Positions 1 to 9,226 are shown, numbered from the stretch's first letter. The stretch is DNA of 64,000 nucleotides from Bacteroidota bacterium (GCA_947501265.1 CANMVY010000004.1:62001-126000), one strand, 5' to 3'. The notes: generated by a model from the sequence alone, not told the origin. Program-made: numbers and translations.

Positions 1-1215
1 ATGCGCTTAGGCTCGCCCGGTGGTTGCAGCCCACACGGCAAATGGGGAAATTACCTCGACCCATCTGCCAAAGTAGCCCTGGCCAAAAAATACGGTGCGA
101 TTGGGGTAATCTTCCTCAAAGATTCCTGCGATGAACCTACCTCACGATTTGAAACCAAATTGGTGAGCAACGAAATTCCTGTGCTATACCTCTCTGAAAC
201 AGGTCGTAAAAAATGTGCACCCAATCTCGATTGGAGCCAAGGAAAAGCAAGCATTTCGGTGGTATTGAAGAGGAATACAGTCCCAACCCAAAATGTAGTG
301 GCCTATTTGAACAACGATGCTCCATTTACCATTGTTCTCGGTGCACATTACGATCATTTGGGTCATGGAGAAATGGGTGGTTCCTTGTATCGCGGACCCA
401 AGGCCGTGCACTACGGAGCCGACGATAATGCATCGGGGACAGCGGCATTGATTGAATTGGCCAGAATTTTAAAGAACAAATCCGACTTCAAGAATTTCAA
501 TGTGGTTTTTGCGGCATTTTCAGGAGAAGAATTGGGATTATTGGGATCAAAAAAATACGTAGAAACCCCCATTTTTGCCGATTTGAAACAAGTTTCCTAC
601 ATGATCAACATGGATATGATTGGGCGGCTTCAGGAAAATCAATTAACCATCAGTGGGTTTGGAACATCACCTCAATGGATGCAGTGGGTTGATACTGCCT
701 TTGGAGGAATGAAATGCAAATTGGAATATTCGGGTATTGGTCCCAGCGATCACACTTCGTTCTATTTGAGAGACATCCCCGTTTTGGCGTTTTTCACCAA
801 CGCTCATGCCGATTACCACAAACCCAGCGATATAGCCGAGAAAATTAACTATGCGGGAGAAGTTACGATTATTCAAAACATCCTCAATACCATTGAAAAG
901 AGTCATGGAAAGGCTTCATTTACTAAAACAAAAGATCAATCCAACCGTACTGGCGCCCGTTTTTCGGTTTCTTTGGGAATAATTCCAGATTATGCCCATG
1001 AGGGTCCGGGTGTAAAAGTAGATGGAGTTAGCGATGGGAAAGCGGGACAAAAAGCGGGAATTAAAACGGGAGACATTGTTCTTTCTTTGGGAAAGCAACC
1101 GATTCCCGATATCCAGGTATACATGAAAATTCTATCCGGATTTAAAAAGGGAGATGCTACCGAATTGGAGGTACTTAGAGGGAAAGAAACCGTTCGATTA
1201 CAGGTTCAATTCTAA
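1..1215 (+). CDS. M28-family zinc aminopeptidase with C-terminal PDZ domain (5' end cut by window edge)
   Basis: Secreted-type metallopeptidase of family M28, expected to release N-terminal residues from peptides outside the cytoplasm. The visible 404 residues begin inside a protease-associated (PA) domain (about 20-90). The M28 core follows with its metal ligands: HYDHLG (His116, Asp118), GADDNASG, SGEELG, NMDMIG and ADYHKPSD. A PDZ domain occupies about residues 310-404 (VSDGKAGQKAGIKTGDIV). Family members normally carry a signal peptide and over 100 residues before the PA domain, so the ATG at position 1 is probably internal and the gene continues to the left. Its stop overlaps the tsaB start by one base (TAATG), suggesting cotranscription. 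Confidence 0.9.
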   Translation: MRLGSPGGCSPHGKWGNYLDPSAKVALAKKYGAIGVIFLKDSCDEPTSRFETKLVSNEIPVLYLSETGRKKCAPNLDWSQGKASISVVLKRNTVPTQNVVAYLNNDAPFTIVLGAHYDHLGHGEMGGSLYRGPKAVHYGADDNASGTAALIELARILKNKSDFKNFNVVFAAFSGEELGLLGSKKYVETPIFADLKQVSYMINMDMIGRLQENQLTISGFGTSPQWMQWVDTAFGGMKCKLEYSGIGPSDHTSFYLRDIPVLAFFTNAHADYHKPSDIAEKINYAGEVTIIQNILNTIEKSHGKASFTKTKDQSNRTGARFSVSLGIIPDYAHEGPGVKVDGVSDGKAGQKAGIKTGDIVLSLGKQPIPDIQVYMKILSGFKKGDATELEVLRGKETVRLQVQF

Positions 1216-1868
1216 TGTTTTTTTTACTGATAGAAACGAGTCATTCGAAAGGAAGCATCAGCTTGTTTGAGGATTCGGTTTGTTTGGAAGAAACGTTTTT
1301 GGAAGGTGATTTCAAGCATGCCGAACTGTTAGCCGTTGGAGTTCAAGGTTTGCTGAATCGGCATGAACTGGATGCAGAAAAGATTTCAGCCGTAGGCATT
1401 TCAGATGGCCCAGGGTCGTACACCGGTTTGAGAATTGGCGCTTCCTGGGCTAAAGGATTCTGCCTCCCCACCTCTACCCCACTCATTGCCTGCTCCGAAA
1501 CCAAAGCCCTGATGGCTGCAACGCAAAACCATCAAAACGTTTTGTGCATCATCGATGCTCGAAGAATGGAAGTCTTTGGAGAATGGATGGATGAAAATGG
1601 AAACTCAAATGGCACCCAAGCTTGGATATTGGACGAAACGTTGGTTACCGAGTGGCAAAAGAAAAATCCTAATCTTGCCGGTGACGGAGTTGACAAATTA
1701 ATGGAAAACTTCCCATTCCCATGGAAAGATTCTCTAATTAGGTATGCTGATTCAAGGCATTTATTTCATGAATTTATTCAGAAATGGGAATCGAAACAGT
1801 TTGAAAATATTTTCAGTTACGAGCCCAATTACGTAAAACCCGTTTTTTTGGCTCCCAGCAAAAAATAA
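1215..1868 (+). CDS. tsaB: TsaB, subunit of the tRNA threonylcarbamoyladenosine (t6A) synthesis complex
   Basis: TsaB partners TsaD and TsaE to place threonylcarbamoyl on A37 of ANN-decoding tRNAs. It is a cytoplasmic, catalytically inactive ASKHA-fold paralogue of TsaD. The hallmark DGPGSYTGLRIG lies at residues 64-75, and the N-terminal strand LLIETS is typical. The length of 217 aa is normal. The start codon shares an A with the stop of the upstream peptidase gene, so translation is probably coupled. No terminator follows directly; the next hairpin is about 310 bases downstream. Confidence 0.93.
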   Translation: MFFLLIETSHSKGSISLFEDSVCLEETFLEGDFKHAELLAVGVQGLLNRHELDAEKISAVGISDGPGSYTGLRIGASWAKGFCLPTSTPLIACSETKALMAATQNHQNVLCIIDARRMEVFGEWMDENGNSNGTQAWILDETLVTEWQKKNPNLAGDGVDKLMENFPFPWKDSLIRYADSRHLFHEFIQKWESKQFENIFSYEPNYVKPVFLAPSKK

Positions 1869-1870
1869 AA

Positions 1871-2214
1871 GAGGTCCACAACTGAAAAACTGCAAGAAAC
1901 AACTTAGCCAATATTCCCGGTATTAATTGGTTTTGTAAACCTAAAGGATTGACTCAGGGAACGCCGGGAAATAAAGTTAAGTGGTCGAGCAGTTTCAATC
2001 GTTGCCAATTTTCTACAAAGAAAGTTGGGTCTTCCAAATTACTAAGGGCCAGCTATTCAGCAAGCCGAAAGACACGATTCTAAAGTCAAATCGAAGGCTT
2101 GAACACCCTCGGGTAACGTCTAAATTGGGCACATTTAAATTCCCTAAAATCAAACCATAAACTGTAAACATCTCTAAAAAAAAGAAGGCCCACTTTCGTA
2201 GGCCTTCTTTTTTT
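1871..2214 (+). ncRNA. Candidate structured RNA between tsaB and a terminator
   Basis: This 340-base stretch has no plausible ORF but contains nested complementary blocks: 1914-1920 with 1964-1970 (7 bp), 1902-1906 with 1978-1982, 1887-1893 with 1989-1995 (7 bp) and 1879-1882 with 2001-2004. Together they form one long interrupted rod. A second hairpin is 2061-2066 with 2096-2101, with 2075-2079 pairing 2089-2093 inside it. The stretch ends at a strong hairpin plus T tract (2181-2214). It could be an independent small RNA or the structured 3' end of the tsaB transcript. It lacks recognisable tmRNA, RNase P or SRP RNA signatures; a 6S-like rod is possible but unproven, and the strand is inferred from the terminator and tsaB. 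Confidence 0.3.
2181..2214. terminator. Bidirectional intrinsic terminator
   Basis: Perfect 10-bp stem AAAGAAGGCC (2181-2190) / GGCCTTCTTT (2201-2210) with a 10-base loop and T runs on both strands. On the plus strand it ends the tsaB or candidate-RNA transcript. On the minus strand it ends the tRNA-Met transcript after its three degenerate tandem copies. Confidence 0.85.
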
Positions 2215-2216
2215 CG

Positions 2217-2419
2217 CAGCGAAAGCGAGAGCTGAACTCGTGTCCGACAACTGGCGGATAGGAATCCGACCAGATTATTTTAGTAGCGAGGACGAGAGTT
2301 GAACTCGTGTCCGCCAACTGGCGGATATGAATCCGACCAGATTATTTTTTTGTAGCGAGGACGAGAGTTGAACTCGTGTCCGCCAACTGGCGGATAGGAA
2401 TCCGACCAGATTATTTTAG
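2217..2419 (-). repeat. Three tandem partial copies of the tRNA-Met 3' half
   Basis: Units at 2353-2419, 2284-2352 and 2217-2283 (in minus-strand reading order; 67-69 bp each) directly follow the 3' end of the intact tRNA. Each repeats the tRNA from the anticodon arm (GTCGGATTC) and the whole T arm and 3' acceptor strand (ACGAGTTCAACTCTCGT, CCTCGCTA). Each lacks the D arm and 5' acceptor strand. The 3' anticodon stem and variable loop are replaced by the palindrome TCCGCCAGTTGGCGGA (2379-2394, 2310-2325, and with one change 2243-2258). Only the middle unit keeps a CAT anticodon; the others read CCT there. The unit nearest the terminator is the most diverged. Confidence 0.85.
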
Positions 2420-2493
2420 TAGCGAGGACGAGAGTTGAACTCGTGACCTCCGGGTTATGAATCCGACGCTCTAACCAACTGAGCTACCTCGCC
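2420..2493 (-). tRNA. tRNA-Met (anticodon CAT)
   Basis: A 74-base cloverleaf on the minus strand: acceptor stem GGCGAGG / CCTCGCT with a G-T first pair and discriminator A, D arm GCTC...GAGC, anticodon loop TTCATAA, and T arm ACGAG-TTCAACT-CTCGT. CCA is not encoded. The anticodon CAT means elongator Met or, less likely, a lysidine-modified Ile2 species. A -7 promoter element lies 10 bases upstream. Anticodon stem pair 31-39 appears mismatched (A-C). Confidence 0.92.
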
Positions 2494-2503
2494 AAAGGGA
2501 GTG

Positions 2504-2534
2504 CAAAAATAAAAATAAAAATTGGATACAACAA
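2504..2534 (-). promoter_or_regulatory. Promoter of the tRNA-Met gene
   Basis: On the minus strand TATTTTTG (2511 to 2504) fits TAnnTTTG exactly. A TTG -33 element lies at 2534-2532, 20 bases upstream. This predicts a start about 6 bases before the mature tRNA 5' end. Confidence 0.6.
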
Positions 2535-2542
2535 CACCAAAC

Positions 2543-2579
2543 AAAAAAAAGGTGGACTTTCACAAGCCCACCTTTTTTT
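2543..2579 (-). terminator. Intrinsic terminator of the giant T9SS cargo gene
   Basis: A-rich run plus GGTGG (2543-2555) pairs with CCACC plus T run (2568-2579). It sits just past the stop of the minus-strand gene ending at 2593, and the minus-strand T tract follows the stem. Confidence 0.8.
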
Positions 2580-2592
2580 ATTCAATCTATGA

Positions 2593-5500
2593 TCAATGTT
2601 GAATGATCAATTTACCTTGAACCTTACTCTGATTTTCAGTGATGGTATAGAAGTAAACCCCATCTTTCAAGAAATGAACAGGAATGGTTTGAATGGCAGA
2701 ACCATTCAACTTCTCCTTCAATACCACTTGACCAAGGGCATTATGAATTTCAAACATGGCCTGATTCATAGAATTAAACTCAAGGGTAACTGTAGATTTT
2801 GCTGGATTTGGATAAACCAATACGCTTCCTCCATTAAAGTCATTCGAACCTACATTGGAAAGAATGTTAACACAAGTTGAATCATTTCCACGAGATGCGT
2901 CGTTGAATAAGGATGTTGAAACACACATTCTTACCGCTCCAGGCGCAACCAAGTTGTAATTATTGGTGAACTGGAACAAGGTAGAATCGCCAGGAAGAAT
3001 GTTTCCAGCAAACGACTGTGTTAAGGCATTTACTCCGTTTACAGTTAAGTTAACGTCGAATACATTCGCGGTGGTTGTTCCAAAGTTTTTGATCCAAACC
3101 TGAGGACGGATGGTTGCAGTTCTTGTACCTACGGTTGGAGATACTACACGTGCAATTCCAATGTCGGTGATGCTTCCGCTTCTTCTTTTCAATTCAAAAT
3201 TGATATCATCCAAAGCAACTTCACAGGTTAAAGCTGTTCCGCGAGTGGTGATGAATCGAACCTGGATGGTTTGTCCACGGTATGCGTTTAAATTGATAGA
3301 AGTATCTTCCCAAGGAGCATTGTTTGAAAGTTGTTGTTGGCCTATAATGGTCATCAAGCTTACCCAAGAGTTAGAACCTGAAACGCGAGCTTGAACTTCC
3401 AACTGAGTGATGGCTGCACCGTACATGTGGAACCAGAAGTTCAAACGAGCGGTGTCAATTCCTGATAAGTTAATGCAAGGGGAAGTAAGAATGGTAGAAT
3501 CACCAGCGAGACCCGTAACGCCATAGGAGTAAATGTATTTTCCAAGGTTCGTTCCCAAGGTTTTATCGACAGTTGGACCAGACAATGTAGTACCAACGCT
3601 TCCGCTTGCAATTTGGAAGCCATACGTTGAACCTGAGATGCTTTGAATTCTCCAACCTTTATTGATGTTGGAAGGAACAACAGAACCCTCAAAATTCTGG
3701 GTATCGTTAGCTACAATGGTTTGATTGGTAAACGTAGCCAGAAGTGTATCGTTAGAGCGCGTTTGATCGGTAGACAAACCGGTAATAATTCTGAAATTAT
3801 ACGGACCAGAAGCTGAGGTGTTCACGGTTGAAGCAAAAGTAAACGTGGCAGTATCTCCAGAATTAATTCGTGGAATCACTCCGTTAACGATCGTTCCCGA
3901 AGGCAACAACTGATAAGATACAGGGATATTGGTTTGAAGAGTAGTTCCAAAGTTCGCAACTCGAATTCGAACAGAATCAACCCCTGAAGGACAACTTCCA
4001 GAATTTGAAGGAGATACCAATGCAACAGGTGCAACATCATTTCCAACTTGGTTAAAGAATAAGAAATCATCTACAGCCATATCGCCCGTAAAAGAAGTGC
4101 CTCGCAAAGCAACAAATCGAATTTTTGTGGTCGTCAAAGCTCCTTTATTGAAGGTATAACGACGATTCACCCAAGGATCTGCCTCTGCCGTTTGAATTTG
4201 ACCCACCAAAGAATCAATCGTTACCCAAGTTGAACCATTCAAATACTGAACATACATATTTCCAATGGTAGCTCCAAAACGGTGAGTAAAGAAAGAAATA
4301 GCAGGATTCGTGATGTTGACGATATCAAAACATGGCGATTCTATGATCGCACTGTCATTTAAAGCTCCGTAAGAAGTCTCCGTATAAATGTATTTACCAG
4401 CTGAAGTTCCAAGGGTATTATCAACCGTTGGGCCAGTTACTGTAGAACTAGTAGAACCTGAAAAAAGATACCAACCATGAATATTTGCTCCATTTGGTCT
4501 AGCAGCCCAACCGGCTGGCAAGGTTCCTGTAGAATTTCCACCTCCTGAAACTCCCGATTCAAAATTTTCCGCAAATGGGAAAGTAGATACTACAGAATTT
4601 ACAATGGAAGCTCTAGTTGTATCATTCGTTCTTAAAGTATCGGCTGGAGTATCGGTGAAAGTCACTAAATTATAGGTTCCAAATGCCGACATATTGACAC
4701 GAGTAGTAAACGTAACGTGAATCGTATCGCCCGCACGAACGGAATCCGTAACCGTTTGAGTAACGGGAGTGCCGTTATTAACAATGTACCCAGCGGTAAA
4801 GTTTCTTGCAGTTGCCGAACCTTGGTTGCGAACCACCACTTTGATTTGCTGATTGGCCGACAAAACATTGCATCCAACTCCTGTAGAAGGAGAAATAAAT
4901 CCAGCCGACTGCAAATCCGTTGGAGGTGCTTGGTAAATTTCAATATCATCAATGGCGATGTATTGGTTTCCGCCTGTACCATTTTTGGGAGCACGGAATC
5001 GAATTTTTACAGAGGAACGAGCAAACTGATTTAAACTCACCACTCGACGCGCCCAAGGCTCAGCCTTGGTTATTTGTTGCTGCCCTACAATAGAATCAAT
5101 AACAATCCAATTTCCATTTCTTTCTGCCTCAACATAGAGCGTTCCAATGTTGTTTCCAAACATGTGGTACCAAAAGGCCAAACGTGGTGCAGCTACGTTG
5201 GTGAAATCGAAACAAGGAGAAGCAACAATGGCATCTGTCCCAGTTCCTGCACCGTAAGTTACCAAATAGTTTCCTCCACCCGCAATTCCTGTTGTATGGT
5301 CAAAACCAGGACCGGAATTGGTGGTATAATTGCCATTGAAAGCAAACCATCTCCAAACAAAACCATTGTCAGGAATAACGTTCCAACCCAACACTGAGGT
5401 TCGAGCACCTGGACCTGTAGCCTGTCCAACAAATGCTTGAACGTAAGGGAAGGTGGTTACAATGGGATTGAAATAGCTGCGAGATGCGGTGTCATTGATA

Positions 5501-8079
5501 AAATTGGTATCGCCATTACGGATGGACCAAACACGCAACGTGTAGTTTCCACCCAATGCCATGTTTGCACGGGCATTCAACATGGTGTACTGAATAACTG
5601 TTCCACTTGGAATGATGGTACGAATGGTATCACGACCAATCAATGTTCCATTCAATTCAGCAACAATGATGATATTATTTACAGCGTTGGTTCCAAAACT
5701 TCCAACAGAAATACGAATGGGCTCAGCGTTTGAAAATCCACAAGCTGCAGATCCTGTCGTTGGGGTATCGATACTAACAACACCAGCATCATTCGAAATG
5801 GGAGTAAATTCATAAGCACCAATATCCGGAGTAACGGCATTGCGGCCAACCCCTAAAATATCATCGGTAACATAAGAAGGTGAACCCAAGTTATTGAACG
5901 ATGAGATGGTAGGAATAGGATTCGATAATGAGATGATTTGTGGGTTTACAGTAAGTGAAGCATTATCCTGATTGTAGGTTCCTCTCCAGTTTAGGAAGGT
6001 AGGATAATCGGTTGTTCCAACACGGAATAACTGATTGGTTCCACCATTGATCCAATAATTGTTATTGTCTGAAATCAATGACTTTACAGCGAAGGTATCG
6101 TTGAAAACCATTGCACGGTAGGTTCCATCCAAAGTAAATCCAGAACCAGCTTTCACCACAATGTTGTTATTGATGAATTCCAAACCGCTTAATGCAAACG
6201 CCCGTTGACCAAAGGTTGAACGATTGAAATAGAAAACAGCTACACCGTTATTTGCAGTATTGTTACTGTTGGTTGTAACATTGATGGTATTGTGAACAAA
6301 AGATAGAAAATCGGGAAGAGTATCCACCGTTGCCGTAGAATCTTGACGAATATTGGTGTAAACTACAATGGGATTTGAAGTAGTGTTGAAGTTACAAGAG
6401 AAAACGTTGTTGTAAAACTTGTTTGGCGTAGATGCATCACCGTCCATCGCATTCAAATACAAGGCATAGTTTCCTTGTTGACCCAAAAACTTGTTGTTGT
6501 AAAAATTAACGTTATCGCAACTAATCATGTAACCACCGTATGAAAATGTAGAATAACCTGTAAAATTGTCTTCAAAACGATTTCCAAACATGGTTAGATT
6601 CGATTGGTACAAAATGTACGCCCCGTAATAAGCTGAGTTCTTGATGGTATTATTCGAAATTTCGTTGGTGTTATCGCGTGAAGAAACACTAGAACCCGAA
6701 ACATACAAACCGTAGTAACCATTTTCAATGGTATTGTTGGTAATAACACTGTTACCAGTTCGCTCGATGTTCAACGTTCGATTGAACGTGTTTCCTCCAT
6801 TTAAATTGTGAATGAAGCGACATCCTTCCACACGAATATCGGTACATCCCGTAATATTCAAAGGATAATCACCCGTGGCAAAAGTTGTTCCCGTACGAGA
6901 AATCGTTAAGTCATTCAAATGCACATTCTGAACGTTATCCAATCGGAAAACGCATCCCGTAGGATTGGTAATCACCACATCTTGGGCACGACCCGTAGCC
7001 GATTCAAAGTTCAAAATGTACGAATTCAATCCTGCGATTGGTCCACGCAAGGTGTGGGTACCGGTATACGTGCCCGAATCAATTCGAAACGTTACGTTTC
7101 CTGCAATACCACCGCACTGAACCGCAGCAATGGCATCAGCCACCGTTCTAAAATTCGTTCCAACTCGGTTACCAACCGTATAAGTTCCTCCATTCATCGC
7201 AAAACAGATGGTGGTGTACAAGGTGTCGTTGAATGGATTCAAATCGGGATTCACGTTATTCGGCCCCTTCACCCAAGTTTTCAAAACGTGTTGACCCGTT
7301 GTAGGCAAAGAAAGTGTACCAGGGAAATTGTGGGTGGCTGTTTGTAAGGTAGAAATATTACCCGACCAAGAGCCCGTTATGGGGGTATTGTTGTTGAATT
7401 GATATCCAACCGATGCCGTAGTGATGTTATTGGAAGCGTTGTTGCGAATTTCTAGAGCAACAGGAACATTCTGCCCGCCAATAAACGGAGCTACTGGAGC
7501 AATTAAACGTGAAACACCTGCATCCGTTCCATTTGCAAAGCGATAAGAAATCGCACCGTTGAATTGGCGAGGATGGTTCACAGGCGTTGGCATGTTACCA
7601 CCATATCCAATGGTTTGACCCGTACGGATCACCAAGTCGTTGTTGGCAAATGTGTCTTGGTTGGATGCATTCCACGTGGTGTAGGTTACCCCAACGTTTC
7701 CACTGGTTGGAGAACCAATGTAAAAACCGTAGGTCTGTCCACCAGAAAGCAGGGGCGACATTGCACCGGAAACGGGAACACCGATGAAACCAGCTCCAGA
7801 AATTGAATAACTTGGAACCAACTCCACCCAGTTGGGCGCCTGAATAGGAAAACTAGAGGTACCATTGATCGGAGTGGGAGAATACCAAACCGAAGCGGTT
7901 CCAGATCCACTAAACTGACACCAAACAGTATCTACATACAACCCAACTTTTGGCGATAGGTTGAACGTAATACCACCAGCACCATTCCCCCCTGTTAAAG
8001 GCGGAACAGTTGATAAATATTGCCCTTTTGAAGCAAAAACGACAAAGAACAATGTGAAAACAAGGAATAGTTTTTTCAT
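2593..8079 (-). CDS. Giant secreted T9SS cargo protein with beta-helix and repeated jelly-roll domains
   Basis: Protein of 1828 aa starting MKKLFLVFTLFFVVFASKG, a clear signal peptide. A longer in-frame start 24 codons upstream would precede it and is unlikely. About residues 330-700 are Asn-rich right-handed beta-helix repeats (NNTIENGYYGLYV, SNNTIKNSAYYG). Three MAM / choice-of-anchor-like units follow, each with SPCFD...FW(Y/F)HM(F/Y)G...VDDI-type signatures, separated by CARDB-like adhesion domains (VSPSTGVGC...VRNQG). The C terminus (VYPNPAKSTVTLEF to GVYFYTITENQ...KLIIQH) is a T9SS type A sorting domain, so it is predicted to cross the outer membrane and be attached or released. Function is probably surface adhesion or polysaccharide contact; no catalytic motif is recognised. 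It is monocistronic with its own terminator. Confidence 0.88.
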   Translation of the reverse strand: MKKLFLVFTLFFVVFASKGQYLSTVPPLTGGNGAGGITFNLSPKVGLYVDTVWCQFSGSGTASVWYSPTPINGTSSFPIQAPNWVELVPSYSISGAGFIGVPVSGAMSPLLSGGQTYGFYIGSPTSGNVGVTYTTWNASNQDTFANNDLVIRTGQTIGYGGNMPTPVNHPRQFNGAISYRFANGTDAGVSRLIAPVAPFIGGQNVPVALEIRNNASNNITTASVGYQFNNNTPITGSWSGNISTLQTATHNFPGTLSLPTTGQHVLKTWVKGPNNVNPDLNPFNDTLYTTICFAMNGGTYTVGNRVGTNFRTVADAIAAVQCGGIAGNVTFRIDSGTYTGTHTLRGPIAGLNSYILNFESATGRAQDVVITNPTGCVFRLDNVQNVHLNDLTISRTGTTFATGDYPLNITGCTDIRVEGCRFIHNLNGGNTFNRTLNIERTGNSVITNNTIENGYYGLYVSGSSVSSRDNTNEISNNTIKNSAYYGAYILYQSNLTMFGNRFEDNFTGYSTFSYGGYMISCDNVNFYNNKFLGQQGNYALYLNAMDGDASTPNKFYNNVFSCNFNTTSNPIVVYTNIRQDSTATVDTLPDFLSFVHNTINVTTNSNNTANNGVAVFYFNRSTFGQRAFALSGLEFINNNIVVKAGSGFTLDGTYRAMVFNDTFAVKSLISDNNNYWINGGTNQLFRVGTTDYPTFLNWRGTYNQDNASLTVNPQIISLSNPIPTISSFNNLGSPSYVTDDILGVGRNAVTPDIGAYEFTPISNDAGVVSIDTPTTGSAACGFSNAEPIRISVGSFGTNAVNNIIIVAELNGTLIGRDTIRTIIPSGTVIQYTMLNARANMALGGNYTLRVWSIRNGDTNFINDTASRSYFNPIVTTFPYVQAFVGQATGPGARTSVLGWNVIPDNGFVWRWFAFNGNYTTNSGPGFDHTTGIAGGGNYLVTYGAGTGTDAIVASPCFDFTNVAAPRLAFWYHMFGNNIGTLYVEAERNGNWIVIDSIVGQQQITKAEPWARRVVSLNQFARSSVKIRFRAPKNGTGGNQYIAIDDIEIYQAPPTDLQSAGFISPSTGVGCNVLSANQQIKVVVRNQGSATARNFTAGYIVNNGTPVTQTVTDSVRAGDTIHVTFTTRVNMSAFGTYNLVTFTDTPADTLRTNDTTRASIVNSVVSTFPFAENFESGVSGGGNSTGTLPAGWAARPNGANIHGWYLFSGSTSSTVTGPTVDNTLGTSAGKYIYTETSYGALNDSAIIESPCFDIVNITNPAISFFTHRFGATIGNMYVQYLNGSTWVTIDSLVGQIQTAEADPWVNRRYTFNKGALTTTKIRFVALRGTSFTGDMAVDDFLFFNQVGNDVAPVALVSPSNSGSCPSGVDSVRIRVANFGTTLQTNIPVSYQLLPSGTIVNGVIPRINSGDTATFTFASTVNTSASGPYNFRIITGLSTDQTRSNDTLLATFTNQTIVANDTQNFEGSVVPSNINKGWRIQSISGSTYGFQIASGSVGTTLSGPTVDKTLGTNLGKYIYSYGVTGLAGDSTILTSPCINLSGIDTARLNFWFHMYGAAITQLEVQARVSGSNSWVSLMTIIGQQQLSNNAPWEDTSINLNAYRGQTIQVRFITTRGTALTCEVALDDINFELKRRSGSITDIGIARVVSPTVGTRTATIRPQVWIKNFGTTTANVFDVNLTVNGVNALTQSFAGNILPGDSTLFQFTNNYNLVAPGAVRMCVSTSLFNDASRGNDSTCVNILSNVGSNDFNGGSVLVYPNPAKSTVTLEFNSMNQAMFEIHNALGQVVLKEKLNGSAIQTIPVHFLKDGVYFYTITENQSKVQGKLIIQH

Positions 8080-8159
8080 GTATGGTAGATTTTGTGGTGA
8101 AATTACGAAAGAAATGTGTATTTCACTCCACCACATTTCCATAAATTCCAAAAAAATGT

Positions 8160-8167
8160 TTCCTTTG
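8160..8167 (+). promoter_or_regulatory. -7 element abutting murB
   Basis: TTCCTTTG (one mismatch to TAnnTTTG) is followed by four bases (CGGT) and then the murB ATG. This predicts a leaderless transcript. Confidence 0.45.
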
Positions 8168-8171
8168 CGGT

Positions 8172-9164
8172 ATGCATCATCTGCCTAATTCTTTTCAAAT
8201 TTCTGCATTGTGCAAAGATTTTATATCCTTAACAACCATAAATCAGATTCCATCCATCTTTAAATCTACATCTCCTCCCATTCTCATATTGGGAGGAGGC
8301 TCTAACATCCTACCCATGGATCATTTTGAAGGCACCGTTGTACATAATGAAATTTCAGGCATCACTATTCTTGAAGAAGACCTTAATTCGATTGTTATTG
8401 AGGTAGGAGCTGGAATGAATTGGCACGAATTGGTCATGACCTGTGTAGATCAAAATTGGGGCGGCCTTGAAAATCTCGCTCTTATCCCAGGTACCGTTGG
8501 GGCCGCTCCCATGCAAAACATCGGTGCTTATGGTGTTGAAGCGAAAGACAGCATTCAAACCGTTCACTATTACCGCATCTCAACCAAAGAATTTCAATCG
8601 ATCTCGAATGCTGAGGCCAATTTCGGCTACCGAACTTCCATCTTCAAAACCCAACTAAAAAACGATTGCCTTATTACATCGGTCGTTTTTAAATTGTCGA
8701 AAAACCACCATCAACTGCATCTTTCTTATGGAAGCATTGGGGAAGTTCTCCAAAAAAAGAAAATCACCGATCCAACCATTTCTGATGTTGCCCAAGCTGT
8801 TATCGAAATTCGGCAATCGAAACTCCCCGATCCTGCTAAAATCGGAAATGCCGGAAGCTTTTTTAAAAATCCGTTGATTTCAAAAACCACTGCACAAGAA
8901 CTTCATAAGAATTTTCCCGAAATTAGTGTTTTTGAAGTTGATGATCACACCTCAAAAATTTCAGCAGCCTCCCTCATCGAGGGATGCGGTTGGAAAGGAA
9001 AAATCATTGGAAACACCGGAACTTACAAATTCCATAGTTTGGTTCTCGTTAACCATGGAAATGCCACCGGAGCAGAAATTATTCAACTTTCAAAAGACAT
9101 CCAAGCCTCTGTTTTCGCCAAATATGGTGTAAAAATTGAGCCGGAAGTCAACATCATTTCCTAA
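8172..9164 (+). CDS. murB: UDP-N-acetylenolpyruvoylglucosamine reductase
   Basis: NADPH- and FAD-dependent reduction of UDP-GlcNAc-enolpyruvate to UDP-MurNAc in cytoplasmic peptidoglycan precursor synthesis. The FAD-binding motif GGGSN is at residues 41-45 and LALIPGTVGAAPMQNIGAYG at about 102-121. The catalytic Ser229 is in GNAGSFFKNP and the C-terminal Glu325 in EPEVNI. At 330 aa with a YRTSIFK segment it matches the type I (E. coli-like) enzyme. It is a single gene transcribed towards rplT, with a shared terminator between them. The start at 8172 is supported by the adjacent -7 element and by the absence of another ATG before the FAD domain. Confidence 0.95.
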   Translation: MHHLPNSFQISALCKDFISLTTINQIPSIFKSTSPPILILGGGSNILPMDHFEGTVVHNEISGITILEEDLNSIVIEVGAGMNWHELVMTCVDQNWGGLENLALIPGTVGAAPMQNIGAYGVEAKDSIQTVHYYRISTKEFQSISNAEANFGYRTSIFKTQLKNDCLITSVVFKLSKNHHQLHLSYGSIGEVLQKKKITDPTISDVAQAVIEIRQSKLPDPAKIGNAGSFFKNPLISKTTAQELHKNFPEISVFEVDDHTSKISAASLIEGCGWKGKIIGNTGTYKFHSLVLVNHGNATGAEIIQLSKDIQASVFAKYGVKIEPEVNIIS

Positions 9165-9176
9165 ATCACTCCAATA

Positions 9177-9209
9177 AAAAAAGCCCCGATTTTCCATCGG
9201 GGCTTTTTT
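9177..9209. terminator. Bidirectional terminator between murB and rplT
   Basis: AAAAAAGCCCCGAT (9177-9190) and ATCGGGGCTTTTTT (9196-9209) form a 14-bp stem with a 5-base loop between two convergent stops. It serves both murB and the ribosomal protein operon. Confidence 0.9.
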
Positions 9210-9226
9210 GTAAGTTTCGTTTGAGA

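Noticed and set aside
1871-2214. tmRNA, RNase P RNA or SRP RNA
   Set aside because: No tRNA-like acceptor ends or tag frame, no conserved RNase P core and no SRP GGAAGCAGC-like loop were found.
2217-2493. CRISPR-like array
   Set aside because: Units of 67-69 bp are contiguous with no unique spacers, and they match the tRNA-Met 3' half.
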